NCBI GenBank assembly: GCA_964007475.1
Contig: OZ023273.1
Coordinates: forward strand, 109,366,485-109,430,484
From: Hybos culiciformis
Taxonomy: Eukaryota > Arthropoda > Insecta > Diptera > Hybotidae
Length of the DNA stretch: 64,000 nucleotides
Direction of reading: 5' to 3'
Below, one piece after another: positions 23,501-35,799 of this stretch. Within the stretch, counting starts at the first letter, position 1. Every line of letters starts with the position of its first letter. The position numbers and the translations under genes are program-made. The notes below the pieces were generated by a model that worked only from the letters and a program-made list of their open reading frames with translations, searched no databases and was not told the origin of the DNA.

Positions 23501-24652
23501 AGTACATTATCAGGGATCAATTTGAAATAAAATGTTCTTATCAAAAATATCAAGACATTATTTTTTGTAATTTATAGATATTAATTTTTATTCTACTTGA
23601 TAAATGAATATTAGAATTTCTTTATTTATGTTATTTCTTTAGAAATAGTTTTAGATACAATAACAAAAAAGTTTTGATGGCTACAAATTTATATAATTAT
23701 CTTTATAAATATTTAATTGCTCTTTTTAATTGATTGGTATGTTATACCACCAGTACAATAAGCAATGTTAGTTATTTAATCTTTTCCCACACTTCGTTTA
23801 TTTTTTGTAAACTTTTCTAAGGCTGTAGAATTCATAAGATTTTTTTTCGAGCCTTTCAACCTTATTTCTCAGTAATAAGAATAAGCTTCTTTTAAAAGGG
23901 AAAATTATGCAGAAAATTATAAGAGTTGAATTTAAAATAAAAGCACTCATTGTTAGTTTCCATTTATACTTAGATTTTCTTAAAAAATATCTAAATAGTT
24001 AAGAATGATCAATTTTAATAGGTTTATATATTTCATACAGTGATCCAAAGAAGTTTTTAAGTTTTTTTAATGCACTGCTCAAATTTTTCTCTACTTCTTT
24101 TTTGGATTTTTTAAGAGATGTAGTTTCAAAACACTTATCTGACAATAGGTAGGTACTTGGAGAAATTGGAAATTACGAGTATTATAAGAAAACCATTGAA
24201 TTCAATTAATAAGAAAAAACGATTCCATATTTAGGGCTATAATTTGTGAAATATCATAATAGAAATAAGAAAAGCTATTATGTAATTTAAAAAAAATATA
24301 TATCAAGCGAAAATGGTCAGTAATAATTTCCTTAAATTTAACCGCTTAATCAATTCAGCTAATGTTATAGTCAGTTTGTTTACCTTATAAATTCACCACG
24401 CTTAGTAGATTTTATTTGTGTTTATATGTGGAACGTAGCACTTAGTCGTTTCACCAACCTGAATCCGGAATTTGCATCCCACATTCACACCGACATAGCA
24501 TATTATATAAATTATTCTATAAATTATTCTGCTACATAATGGCATACTAAACTTATTACAATACAACGGTTTACTTTATAATGTGAAATATATTAAATCC
24601 TGAACAGTTTGCTAATTTCTGCAAAACAATTTCAGGATTTAAAAAATAAAGT
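20510..24652. other. AT-rich non-coding sequence
   Basis: Contains a TTCTTG repeat (21792-21815) and three AATCGAT motifs (22676-22703). A 61-codon frame at 23300-23485 has the mixed segment NVYPEDKLPEDVHYGEG but no recognised domain or good acceptor site. A small higher-GC patch at 24425-24500 contains the octamer ATTTGCAT. No gene or element can be called. Confidence 0.4.
24470..24477 (+). promoter_or_regulatory. Octamer ATTTGCAT in a GC-richer patch
   Basis: ATTTGCAT is the classic POU-domain octamer. It lies in a patch (24425-24500) that is clearly more complex than its flanks. The motif alone is weak evidence; the patch is a candidate conserved non-coding element only. Confidence 0.2.
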
Positions 24653-24654
24653 TA

Positions 24655-25052
24655 AAGTCCGTTCCCAAACTTAGACTATTTTAAATCAAAAAATATTCCT
24701 TTTCTGCTAAAGAAAATTCCTTTTTTTCAGAAATTGAAATAGTCTTGACAGTTAATCTGCGTAATCTCCACAGTCTGCTTAGATCAAATATTGTTATTCA
24801 ATTTTTTGCTTTTTTAAAAATGAGGTGAAAAGTACACCTATAAACTGAGATTGTTATGGGAAATTTAATTTCCCTTTGCAGTTTTTTAAAAAATAAAATA
24901 TCATTTCGGATCGATTTTTACGTCAAAAAATCTTAATTTGTAAAATAATTCTAAAATAACAGCTGTAAAATCGTGTCGTTCCAAAACTAGAAATACTAGA
25001 AATTAATACAATTTTTCAGTTTCTAAAATAGTCTCAGTTTGGGAACGGGCTC
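24655..25052. mobile_element. TA-flanked MITE, 398 bp
   Basis: The ends are 29-bp inverted repeats matching at 26 positions, with the core CCGTTCCCAAACT and AGACTATTTTA. TA flanks both sides (24653-24654 and 25053-25054), as for Tc1/mariner-type or related TA-target elements. There is no coding frame. The high TIR similarity suggests modest age. Confidence 0.8.
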
Positions 25053-25054
25053 TA

Positions 25055-25480
25055 ATTCATAAAAAAAAAAAACGAATTTGTAAAAAAAACGTACTAAGTA
25101 TTACGTTTCCCGTATTATGGTCAACTGTTGAATGTTAAATTGCTCTCTCACTCTTTTTTATGCTAGACTCAAAAAAAAATATTCAGTAATCCAAGAACTA
25201 TCTACATTCTCTGGTCTATACAAAATCTATGAAAAAAAATAAATAAAACTCAAGAACAACAACAACAAAAAAAATCCACACAATACAAAAACCAGTGAGT
25301 GTAGCGTAATTTTAACAGCTCTAATTTTATTGTTTTCAATAACAAAACTCAACCATGCTATATTTAATGAGTTATTTACAGAATGCTATGCTGTTAATAT
25401 TTTTTTTTTCCAATAAAATTTGTTCAACTATTTCCAATTTCATTTTCAGTTGTCAAAAGACGGTAGTTGGATAAGAAAAA
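25055..25480. other. AT-rich non-coding sequence
   Basis: No recognised content apart from A runs and a short AACAAC repeat near 25255-25270. Confidence 0.5.
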
Positions 25481-26030
25481 ATTTCGCAAAGTTAAAATCT
25501 TAATCGATTTTTTTCTTAAAAAAAGAAAAAATTAAAATTAATAAACTTTAAAAATTAATTTTAAATAAAAAATAATTTTTATAATTTAGTTTTTTTTTTT
25601 TTAATTAATAAAAGTGAAGTGAGTTTATTATAGATAGAAAATAAAAAAAAATTTTTAATGTTAAAAAAAATTAGATTTTTAATAAAATTTTTGGGCTAAA
25701 AACTTACAAAAAAAAATAATTTAGATTTCTAAAAATTTAATTAAAAATTTATTTTTTTTCTTTTTTCGAATGAAAAAAAAATAAAAATTTTAAATTTTTT
25801 TAATTTAGCTACTAAAAAATAATAAAAAATTGAACTTAAAATTTATATAAAAAATAAAAAATTAATTTTAAATATAAAAAAGAAAAAGAATTGATGACAC
25901 ACAACTACATACAACAAAAAAATAAATAAAAAAGAAAAAAAAATAGATAAAAAAGGTAAAAAAAAATGTATTTTAAAATGGTTTTTGCTTAAATTATTAT
26001 TTATTTATTAATTAAAATAAAAAAAATAAA
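25481..26030. repeat. Extreme A/T low-complexity block
   Basis: Several hundred bases consisting almost wholly of A and T in runs, with very few G or C. No structure beyond simple sequence. Such blocks resist alignment and can contain assembly errors. Confidence 0.7.
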
Positions 26031-29000
26031 ATTTGAATAATTTTTATCACTCCAGCAGACAGTCTTCGCCTCAAGATTTTAAGGCAACCTTTTCGAAATT
26101 TTTAACAAGAAAGAAATTTTGCTTTTTTCATTGCTTGAGGCTTTTTATTGATTTTATTGCTAATTTTGTTGTTTTTGGGTGGGCAGAAAAAAATTTTTTT
26201 TTACATTTTTATTATTTTTTTTTTATTTTCATTTAAGAAGAACTCTTTTAGTTTTTTTATTGACTTTATAACAAAGTAGAATTAAAATTGAAAAATATTG
26301 AAATAATTTGGTGACGTTTAAGAAGTCACGATTGTTGATCGTAGTTAGGTAGGAGTTAATTTTCTTGAAATCCAATTTATAGGTATACATACCTACCTAG
26401 GATGAATTTTTGAGGAAAATAAAAAAAATAAAAAAATTTCCTCCTAAACAGGTTTCACTAGTCATTTTATTTTTAATTTTTTTAATTTTTTTTTAGACAA
26501 AATCCGATTAAAAAGCAACATTATTACCAGTTTTATTAGCTAGCCAAAGACCGTTTTAACCGATTAGTAGATGCCTAACTAATTCGTCGAACTTTCCCTG
26601 TTTGTGCATTTTTAGATTCACACGAGATACCTACTTAATTTAAATTTCGGATAAATTTTAATTATTTTTGGAATGAAACTGACAGTTTTTTAAGATAACT
26701 ATAGTCCAATATCATTAAGCTGAATGTATCTTCGTTTGTAGCCAAAGCTAAGCGCTGTTTAAGTTTTAATATTTTGTAAAACAACTTAATAAAGTGATGT
26801 GCACAGGATAACAGGCTAAGAGTACAAGTACCTTCATAGTAACCTTGGAAACAAATAAGTAATAAAAATTATATCTATAATTTCTCAATTTAAAAAACAT
26901 AAATGTATAGTAATACCTACACGTGCATAATTTTAAAATATTGCTATAAATACCTGACTGGATAAATACCTACCTACCTAGGTATAAGTAATTCTTTTTT
27001 TTTATAAATATATTCTTATTTTAGCTTTATTCTGCCAACGAACTTAGTTTTTTTTTTTGTTGTCTTTTAAAAAGCTCTAATTTTTTAATATAAGAAAAAG
27101 GAAAAAAACGATTTTGTTTTTGTTCTTTTTGTGAAGATTAACTTGGGAAGACGATCAGAAATAAATTTTTAATGGCAAAAACATTGATCAAACCACCTAA
27201 ATAGGTCAACGATATCAAAGATGAGCGAAAACTACAAATTGCTTAGTTATTAAAGTTTTTTTTTTCTTAATAAATTAGTTAGTAAGTATGAAAAATAGTT
27301 TTTTTTATAAATTTAAAGATTAGTTATAACTATTTATCTCGTTTTCGTGGTGATTATAAATTTTTATTTCAAATAAGCTTACTGTTTAAAATACAATGAC
27401 AGTCGTGTTAAATGAGGTATTGTGAAGAAAACATTAAGAAATAAGTAGATGTACGAAATAAGTAGATGCTTCTAATATTGCCAATATTGCTTATATTCTC
27501 AATTTATTGGTTATAAGTTAAGTATTATCGAAGCAAATATCAAGAATTCCCTTGATAGTTGGCCACTTGATAAGAAGGTATTTAATTTTATTCAAGGCTT
27601 AATTAGTTATAACAAAAAAAGTTCAAGCTTAAAAGTGTATCATTATGTCCGCAAACGAGACTGTTAACAGATCCAGATATCTTTGGGTCATATATTGAAA
27701 TTATTTTAACGTTTTTTGATGGTAAAATAAAACCCCTTAAGTATTCAATTATATTTCTCAATTAAAATGGGAACTTAATATTTTGTTAATTAATAAAAAA
27801 TTCAAAACTTTTTTAAACATTGCTTAAAGGTTTTTTTTTTTTACCAAAATAAAAATTATAAATGAAATATTAGGTAAGTATAAAGGCAAAAAAAAAACAT
27901 TGTTAATTTTTATAAAGAGTCGCAAATTAATGTGTAATTCAATTTTTATTTTCCTTCCTAATTTTTCTCATTGAATTAATATGTAGCTTTTTGTTTCCCT
28001 CCAAGAATAACTTAACGATATTTTTTTTTTCACACATATAAAAAAAAAAAAAAAAAAATTGAATTAACCAGAAAAAAAGTCAGGAATTTCTTGTTATACT
28101 TTTTTAAGTATATTTTATTTAGTAGAGTATTACTATTTTATTAATAAAATAAAAAATTACAAAAAAAAATAACTGAAATAAATAAAAAAATGAAAATTAT
28201 ATTCCAAAAAAAATTTAATATTAAAAAAACAATGTTGAAGGTCATAAAGTTTTTACCCTTTTTTTTTCGCTTGATACATATTACTTATTTAACAAAAAAA
28301 GACGAATGTGGTAACAAAATCTTATTTTTTTTTCGCGCTGCCAAAGACGTTACACAAATTAAGTAAATATAAATTAAATCAAACGCAAAACATTATATTT
28401 TTGTTTCTTCTACACTTATTATGAAGAGCTCTAGATTAATTATTTCTCACATATACATACTAACTTAGGAATAACTACTTCTTATAATTTTATTTCTTCT
28501 TCCATTCTGTTGAAAAAGAAAAACTATGAATTGAGGTTAAATGAATAAACTATTACGATAAAATATAATTTTAAAGTTACTCAATTATATACCATGGATA
28601 AACAAAAGATTTCAGAAATTAAAGAAGTCAGATTGGGTTTATTGATTCATCCTCATGTTTAGATACAATACTTTCCAGCAGGAAAGCAATCTTTTCATTG
28701 GTTTGAGTTTTTCGTTTTTTATCAATTTTATTTCGTCAATAAGTAAGTATTTTTCCTGGGTTTTTCCTGAGGTATTTCAATTTTATCTGGGTTTCCCAAG
28801 GGTTTTCCATTTTTTTTTTACTGTTTTCCCTAAGTTTAGGCATTTTATTGAGTAATATATTTTCGAATTCTTCCAATACAAAGTTATATCATATTTGCAT
28901 GTATACTTAGTTATTATTGTTCGTTGTACGTAGATATCTAAATACTCAACTCATAAAGAAAAATATTATTTTATATTAAATTTTCTTATTGCTTTCACAA

Positions 29001-32000
29001 AGAAGCTTTTACAAATTTTTTGCACAAAGCATTTTTTTTATAAATTAATTTTTTTTTTTACAACATTAATTCAAGTATCGCCAAAAATTAAAAAACTATT
29101 AATCATTTTTGAATAAAAGAAAAATGTGAAAATTTAAATATAAATTATGTAAGTATCTATCTTATTCTGAAAAAAAAAAAGAATTAAAATTGTAGGAACA
29201 ATAAAACAATAATTTTAATCCGAATTTCATTATTTTATTAAATCCACCTACACTGTTAAGTTAAATAATTGAAATTTTTTCAACCAATCATTGCCAAAAT
29301 GTTTGCAGTTAAATAAATTGTAAGTAACTATGCTGTTTATTGCATAAGTTCAACAGATTTATGCGGCAGCTAAAACATACGTAGTTATATATTTTAAGCT
29401 TTTCATAGAAAAGCAATGATTTCAAAATATTATTTTCCGAAGACCTAAAAGTACTTAACGAGGTTTACCGAGGTAAGTACTTACTCAGTTCATTTTTTGC
29501 GCCTTAACAGAACTTCATAATTTATAGTGTCATAATCATATTGATATACTTACTTAGGTACTTCAGTTAACTTAAACAAAAACTTAAGTACGTACTTATT
29601 TACAGTAAAAAAATCTAATTCATAATTAATAAAACTATTAAATAAAAAATATACATAAGATTTAAAACCTCAATTATATTCAAACACTGTTTCCACATTT
29701 ATTCTATTTCAATGCCCTGAGTTTGCGAAAACTTCATTTAAAGAGAATATTTTAAACTAGAATTTGAATTTTTTTTTTGCGTAATTTTATTTTATTTTTT
29801 TTTTGCTTTATAAAAAGTGATGCTCAATTGAAACTGGTTATGTTTTTTTCTTTCAATATTAAATGAATAAAAAAAATAAATTGAAAATGTGGCTAGCAAC
29901 CAAATTATTTGTTTACTTCTAAATATAGGTACTAATATAGCGTACTCAAAGTTGATTGAACACATCCTTTTTAATCGTTTTTAATTAAAATTTGCTAAAG
30001 GGAAAATTGAAAAATAATCAATGTTGGATTGAAATCGATAAATCTATATAAGTAATGCCTAGTTATATATATTATTTAATTAGATAACTCTAGATCGAGG
30101 TATTAAATAAGTCGATGATCATATAAATTCCAGAATTGATAAAAATAACATGAACTCAAATCAAATGAGTTATTTAGGTATGGAAAGTTTATTAACCTCC
30201 ATCGACACCTCCATATTTGTATTAAAATAAAGGAATAATTTAATCTTATTAAAAATTTTGCTTTAACAAACGAAGATTTGCCAGCTATATTATAGGTTTC
30301 CTTTTTTTCAGTGAAAGAACAAACTTTAGAGCTCTAAAGAACAAACTGTAGCTTCGCAAAATAAAAAAAAATATCAAAAATTTATGTAAATGTCTCGGTA
30401 AATGTTTATTTAACATGTGAAATTGAACGAAGAATAAAGAATTGACAGCATCCTTAATTTCTTTGAGAATATATAGTTTTTTTTTTTTATGGAAGTTACA
30501 CTGTAAAAATATATACTTACTTAATGCATAGATAGTTATTTGAATTAAAAAAAATAAAAGAATTTCCTTGATAATTCCTTTTATTTGTCTAAAAACATTT
30601 TTTTTATTGTCATGTCCAAAATAAAAACATCGTAAAAGACTGTATCTCAGTGCAAACGTACAAACATATAAAGTATTTAAGTATTTCTTTTTTTGTTAAT
30701 TTGATGAATGTCGATAAAATATTTTTTTTTTTTACTTAATACATACCGGACACCCATATTCTTAAATGTATGTTCATTTTTTATTTTTAGTTTTCAAATT
30801 TCCACCCCTCGCTAAGCCAATTAATGTTTATTTATTTAACAGAAAATAAAAAATGTATTTTTTTATTACTATGGAGATGATCATCTGGTTTACCACTAGC
30901 GATAATTATAACATTTAGTGGAAAATAAAAGATGAATTTTAGTGAATAGTTAGTTTCTTACAATTAGGAATATACTTACAAAATGATTGTAGGTATACTT
31001 ACTGCTTTCATTCATATTTCACATAAGATGAATCAATTACTTACTTCTTGTCTCGCTTCTTACGATATGCGAGTTTCGAAACAATCTACCTTAGTATTCT
31101 CGAAAGACGAAATTAAAAATTTTTTTAAACTACATTATTGTTGCCGAGGACCTTATTTAGAGTTTGTAAATCTAATTTTATATGTAAGAATCTACAACTA
31201 TTGATTTTATATAAATGTCGAGATAAATGTATAATATTTACTTAATTAAATATTGTTTGTATTCGATTTAGTGACTCTTATTTAATATTTACGATTGATA
31301 ACAATGTTATTGTCTCGCGGTTATTACTTAATTAGATTATAAATTTTTTATGTTAAAACTTACATGTATATTTAAATTCTTAAAATTTTAAATATTATTT
31401 TGATGTAATTCCAGCTTAGTTTAATTCAGGTTTTAATTAATAACAGTTAATTTATTAATTTGTTACTTATTTGTACTTATTAGGTAATTTTACGCATTTT
31501 AGTTTACTTAGTTTAATAAATTCGCATAACACTGTTGACATTACCAAAAAAAAAAATCTAGTTTTGGTGACCCCCAAAATTTTGTTTTTTTTTTAATCCA
31601 CAAAATTTTTACTCCGGTCTAGTTTTTTTTTTTATATGTAAGTGTATTATTTATAATTTAATTTTTTGTTTTTCAACCAACCGGTGGTGCGTTAAAATGA
31701 CTGGTTTCTTACCTACTTTTATTCGTAAAAATGTTATTTCTTAACTTTGGCATACTTTTTAATATTACAATTAAATGTTATACTTATAACGGTTGCTATT
31801 AAAATGTATAAATAAGCACAGATTTTAATTTTTTTTCACTTCAACAATTTATAAAATAATTAAAATAATTTCTAGTTATAATAAGGATCAAATGTAGGAT
31901 CTTAAAAATTTGTTGTACAATTTTGAATAAGATTATCTAATAATTATATACAATTTGAATAGCATGATGATTGAACGAATTAGAAAATAAATACCAATTT

Positions 32001-34134
32001 TAAGCTACTTATACTTAGTTTACGTTTGATCAAATCAGCGATCGATAAATTGTCAACTAACAAAACACTAAGTAATTCCGAAGTCGAAATTGAATCGTTA
32101 TATATTAGTTGTATTTGTCAAAATATAAGGACACTGTTTATCGATGTATCATATAAATGTCTACCTCGATGACTGCAGCTCATACAAATTATTTTCAACG
32201 ACCCAAAATAATATTAAGATATACTTACTTAAAACATTTTCTACCAAAAAATGATTGTTTTTTTTTTAACCGGAGTTCTATAATTCTTTTTTCATTAATA
32301 CGTAAATAAATATTTACTTGCATAAAATATTATCTAGATATAAGCGTATACCGTATTCATTATGTAAATTTTCATTTAAAATTACAAATTTCACTCTGAA
32401 AAATGTAAATCAGGCTAAAGATATGGCACTTGATTTAAACAAAAAAAAAACATTTTTCTCAGTTCTATTTGAATAAATTTATACTGCCGTAGAATATAAA
32501 TTCATACATATTTTATATGACAAGAAAAGTAAATAAAATCTTACGCAAATCGACTGATAATTTAAACATGTTTTTTTTTTTTTATTTGCGAAAAATTTTT
32601 TTTCTCTACAATAAATTGTTTAAATGTTTGGTTTTAAGATTTTTATTTATTAATTTTTTTTTTTTTGGATTTTTAATATTTTATTTTTTTAATTTATTTT
32701 TAATTTATTTTAAGTATTATGAGCTTTAAACTTGTTATCTTATCTATATTTTTTTTTTTTTTTTATTAATACCTCATTGTTGCAATTTTTATTTTTTTTT
32801 TATTTTAATTTTTAATAAAACTTATACTTACGTGGATTTTGTTTTTTTTTAACTGCGGCACACCTATGATTCATTTATTTATTTATTTTGAAGATTGCTA
32901 TTTACAAAATAATGAATGTATAGCTTCTGTCTCGGCTTCTGTTAACTATATTTAATCTGTATAAACAGCTGATTTTCTCGTCTGACATGGTTATAAGAAA
33001 AAAGAAATTATAAATTTAAGAGTTAGTGTATCAAAAAATATTTTAGATATCAATTTTAACTATATATCTACACACCATCAGAAAATTTATTTTTTTCTAT
33101 CATTAATTTTAAGATTTTGTTTCCTGAGTATAAGAACTTCGGTAAGTAGGTATATACCTATTTTCATAAATTGATTGGAGTGCTTTCAAAATTTCAGCGT
33201 AAGAATTTTTAAAAGCTAATTAAAAATTAATTTGAAGCTTATGACGGAGGATTATATAATATTAAAGCCTTGTAAGAAAGAAAATAAGTGAGTATTATTT
33301 AATTATGATTGTTGTTTCACAAATTGCTTATTAACTAGATAATTATATTCCTCAGTTTTTTTAATTGTATTATAATGAAATTTGATCCTATCTTCATTCC
33401 GCTTATTCGTTAAATGAGATTATAGTAAGTGCTTATTTATATTTAGAAACAATACGTACATAAGTATATTTAATGTAAAATTTCAACGAAATTTGGAAAC
33501 CCTTAAACTGAATTAATAAAACTAAAACTATACTTATTGATTGTCATTTATAATTATGTATAGCATTTTCTCATACCTAAACATACCTAAAAAAATGTAT
33601 TGACCTATTTCAGTTAAATTCCATTAAATAAGAAACAGGACATGAACATATCATTATAGTTTTAAGTTTTTTTTTTTTTTTTTTCATTTGTGATTTTTCC
33701 AATCAGTTTTCATTCATACCATAAAATCAAACAAAACAGGGAAAATACAAGGACACACCTAATGCTATTACGACCTAAATTGGAAATGAAAATTAATTTT
33801 ATTTGTGTTTTATTAATTTACTTCTTTTTGTTTGAATATGAAAAAATATTTATACATCCTACACACATATAACTATGTAGGACAGGACATTATTACGAGT
33901 AGGTGTATATAGGTAGATCTACCCAAGTAATAAACATTATAAACTTAAAGTTTTTTTTCCCTATATATATTCATTCTATTTTAAGTGTTATTGTTCGCTA
34001 ACTAAATTTGTCAATTTTATGACTCATAAACATCGTTAGTACATTTTTAGGGCAAGTTTTTTATTTTATATTTTTTCCGAGATTTTTTCATACCCTGATT
34101 AAACATTTTTTTCTAACAGATTCATTCTCGTACC
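26031..34134. other. AT-rich sequence with frequent TACTTA motifs
   Basis: No gene was recognised. Long A or T tracts occur at 28040-28058 and 33667-33684. Short motifs of the TACTTA, TAAGTA and TACCTAGGTA kind recur throughout, for example near 26985, 29455, 29550, 30505, 31465, 32010 and 32221. Open frames here are short and rich in Phe, Ile, Lys and Asn. Confidence 0.5.
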
Positions 34135-34217
34135 ATATCGTCAACTGATTCAATACTTGTCGTATGTTAAGGAATTCTTCTTTAACATACGACAAGTATT
34201 GATTCAGTTGACGATAT
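34135..34217. repeat. Near-perfect 36-bp inverted repeat (hairpin)
   Basis: Arms 34135-34170 and about 34182-34217 are reverse complements with one mismatch, separated by about 11 nt. The arms contain ATATCGTCAACTGA and CAATACTTGTCGTATG. Size and single mismatch fit a small-RNA precursor hairpin, but a mini foldback element is as likely given the other inverted repeat nearby. Confidence 0.9.
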
Positions 34218-34496
34218 TGCGATTTGTTTTGTCTGAAGTTATGCATGGTAGTTATCCACGATTACACAAATGTATGAACAACTACGGAAGCCTTTCGTGT
34301 ACTTTTTCGCGTCTATAATATAAATATTTCTGTAAAATCGTAAATAACTTCCGTGAATAACTTCAAATCTCTTATTTTGTTAAAGAATCTGGTTTTGGCT
34401 TAAAATTAATTGTTTAAAAATACGTATATATTGGAAATTAAAATATATTAAGTAAATAACAAAATCTTGAAAAAAGCAAAGTTTCATATCATTAAA

Positions 34497-34692
34497 TAGT
34501 AGATTACAATACATTTTAAGAAAATTTGTTATTCTTGCGAGTTTTGTATACACACAAACACATAGACACGAGTCATGTTTATATCACGAGACCGAAGGTC
34601 GAGTGATATAATATTGACGAGTGTCTATATGTTTGTGTGTATACAAAACGAGCTGTATAACAAATTTGATTAACATGTATTGTATACTGCTT
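34497..34692. mobile_element. Foldback element with nested hairpin
   Basis: The inner arms ATATCAC and GTGATAT surround GACC-GAA-GGTC, giving a nested stem at 34581-34609. The arms continue outward through GTTTTGTATACACACAAACA and its complement, then less well through ACAATACAT and AAATTTGTTAT. Each arm is about 90 bp. The sequence from 35329 (ATAGTAGATTGAAACACATG) resembles the outer left end, suggesting a second partial copy. No target duplication was recognised. Confidence 0.75.
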
Positions 34693-34699
34693 TAATGTG

Positions 34700-35640
34700 C
34701 ATGTGAGAGGGAGTTGAAAACAATACATTTATAATGAAAAAAATAAACAAAAAAGTTCAAAATGAAGCAAGGAAATAAAATTTAATAAGGAAGTTTATTT
34801 ATTTATCGAAATGATTTCAAACCGGAAGATTCCTAAAATATTAAAAAAAAAATTATTCATTTTCTTTTTTGCAAAAAAAAAAATCGAATAATTTTTTTTT
34901 AGAAAAATTACTAATTTTTTTTTTATTATTTTAGGAAATAATGGTCTTCTTAAATTTTACTTAATTTTATTTTTAATTATTAAAAAAAATAATAATAATT
35001 TTATAATTATTTTTTTTATAATTAAAAATAAAATCAAATAATAATTATATAATTATAATTTATATTTACAATAAATAATCTCCTTGATGCTGCCATTTTC
35101 TTTGTTTGTTGATAGAAGAAAAAAAAATTCTTACTTGACATTTGACAATCACAGCAAACTTTATAATGACAACAAATATATTTTCAGGGTTACCATTGTT
35201 CTATTTTTATTCATTTTGTTTTTTTGAATAAAAATAAGTCCAATTTTTGAAGTGTGGTTTAAATTTTTGTACTAAAATCCAACCACACTCGTTTAAAAAT
35301 TTAGTAGTAGAGGTTCGAAGATCCTTTAAAAATAGTAGATTGAAACACATGTTAAGAAAATTCATCGACTGATCGACTGGCCGCTTTTTAGAAAAAAAAA
35401 AAATAGCCGCGTATTTTTTTATTGGTTCTTTTTTTTTTTTTTGTTTGCTCAGAGGGAAAATATAGATTAGCTCAGAGGGAAAATTTAGATTTTAGCATTA
35501 TAAACTAAGCTTTGATTGACATTGATATGATGCATGTGAGAGGTATACATTTGCAATTTTTTTTTTTTTTTGGTATTTGTCTGTATTGAAATATTGTGAG
35601 TGTGAGTGATATTATTTTTGTTTATAGTATTACGCAGTTG
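34700..35640. other. AT-rich sequence with minor repeats
   Basis: Includes a simple A/T block (34840-35070), a partial copy of the neighbouring foldback end (35329-35370), and a direct repeat of GCTCAGAGGGAAAAT (about 35448 and 35470). No gene recognised. Confidence 0.5.
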
Positions 35641-35649
35641 AAAATGAAG

Positions 35650-35793
35650 AATGTAAATACAATATAGAGCAATGTAAATACAATTTACATCACAGGGAAA
35701 TGTAAATACAATTTACATTCCTCTATAATTGCATGTGTATTGATGCATGTAATGGACCATTTACCGAGCTAAATTTGCGAATGTAAATACAAC
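35650..35793. repeat. Cluster of four ATGTAAATACAA repeats
   Basis: AATGTAAATACAA-type motifs start near 35650, 35671, 35699 and 35780. Two of them extend to the palindrome ATGTAAATACAATTTACAT. The unequal spacing (about 21, 28 and 80 bp) and differing spacers rule out a simple tandem array. They could be binding sites or repeat-end motifs. Confidence 0.8.
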
Positions 35794-35799
35794 TTACCG

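Noticed and set aside
30983..31204. 73-codon ATG frame with mixed composition
   Set aside because: Somewhat better composition than neighbours, but no domain, no splice context and a length consistent with chance.
35650..35793. CRISPR-like array
   Set aside because: Repeats are short, partly palindromic and irregularly spaced, and the DNA is clearly eukaryotic.
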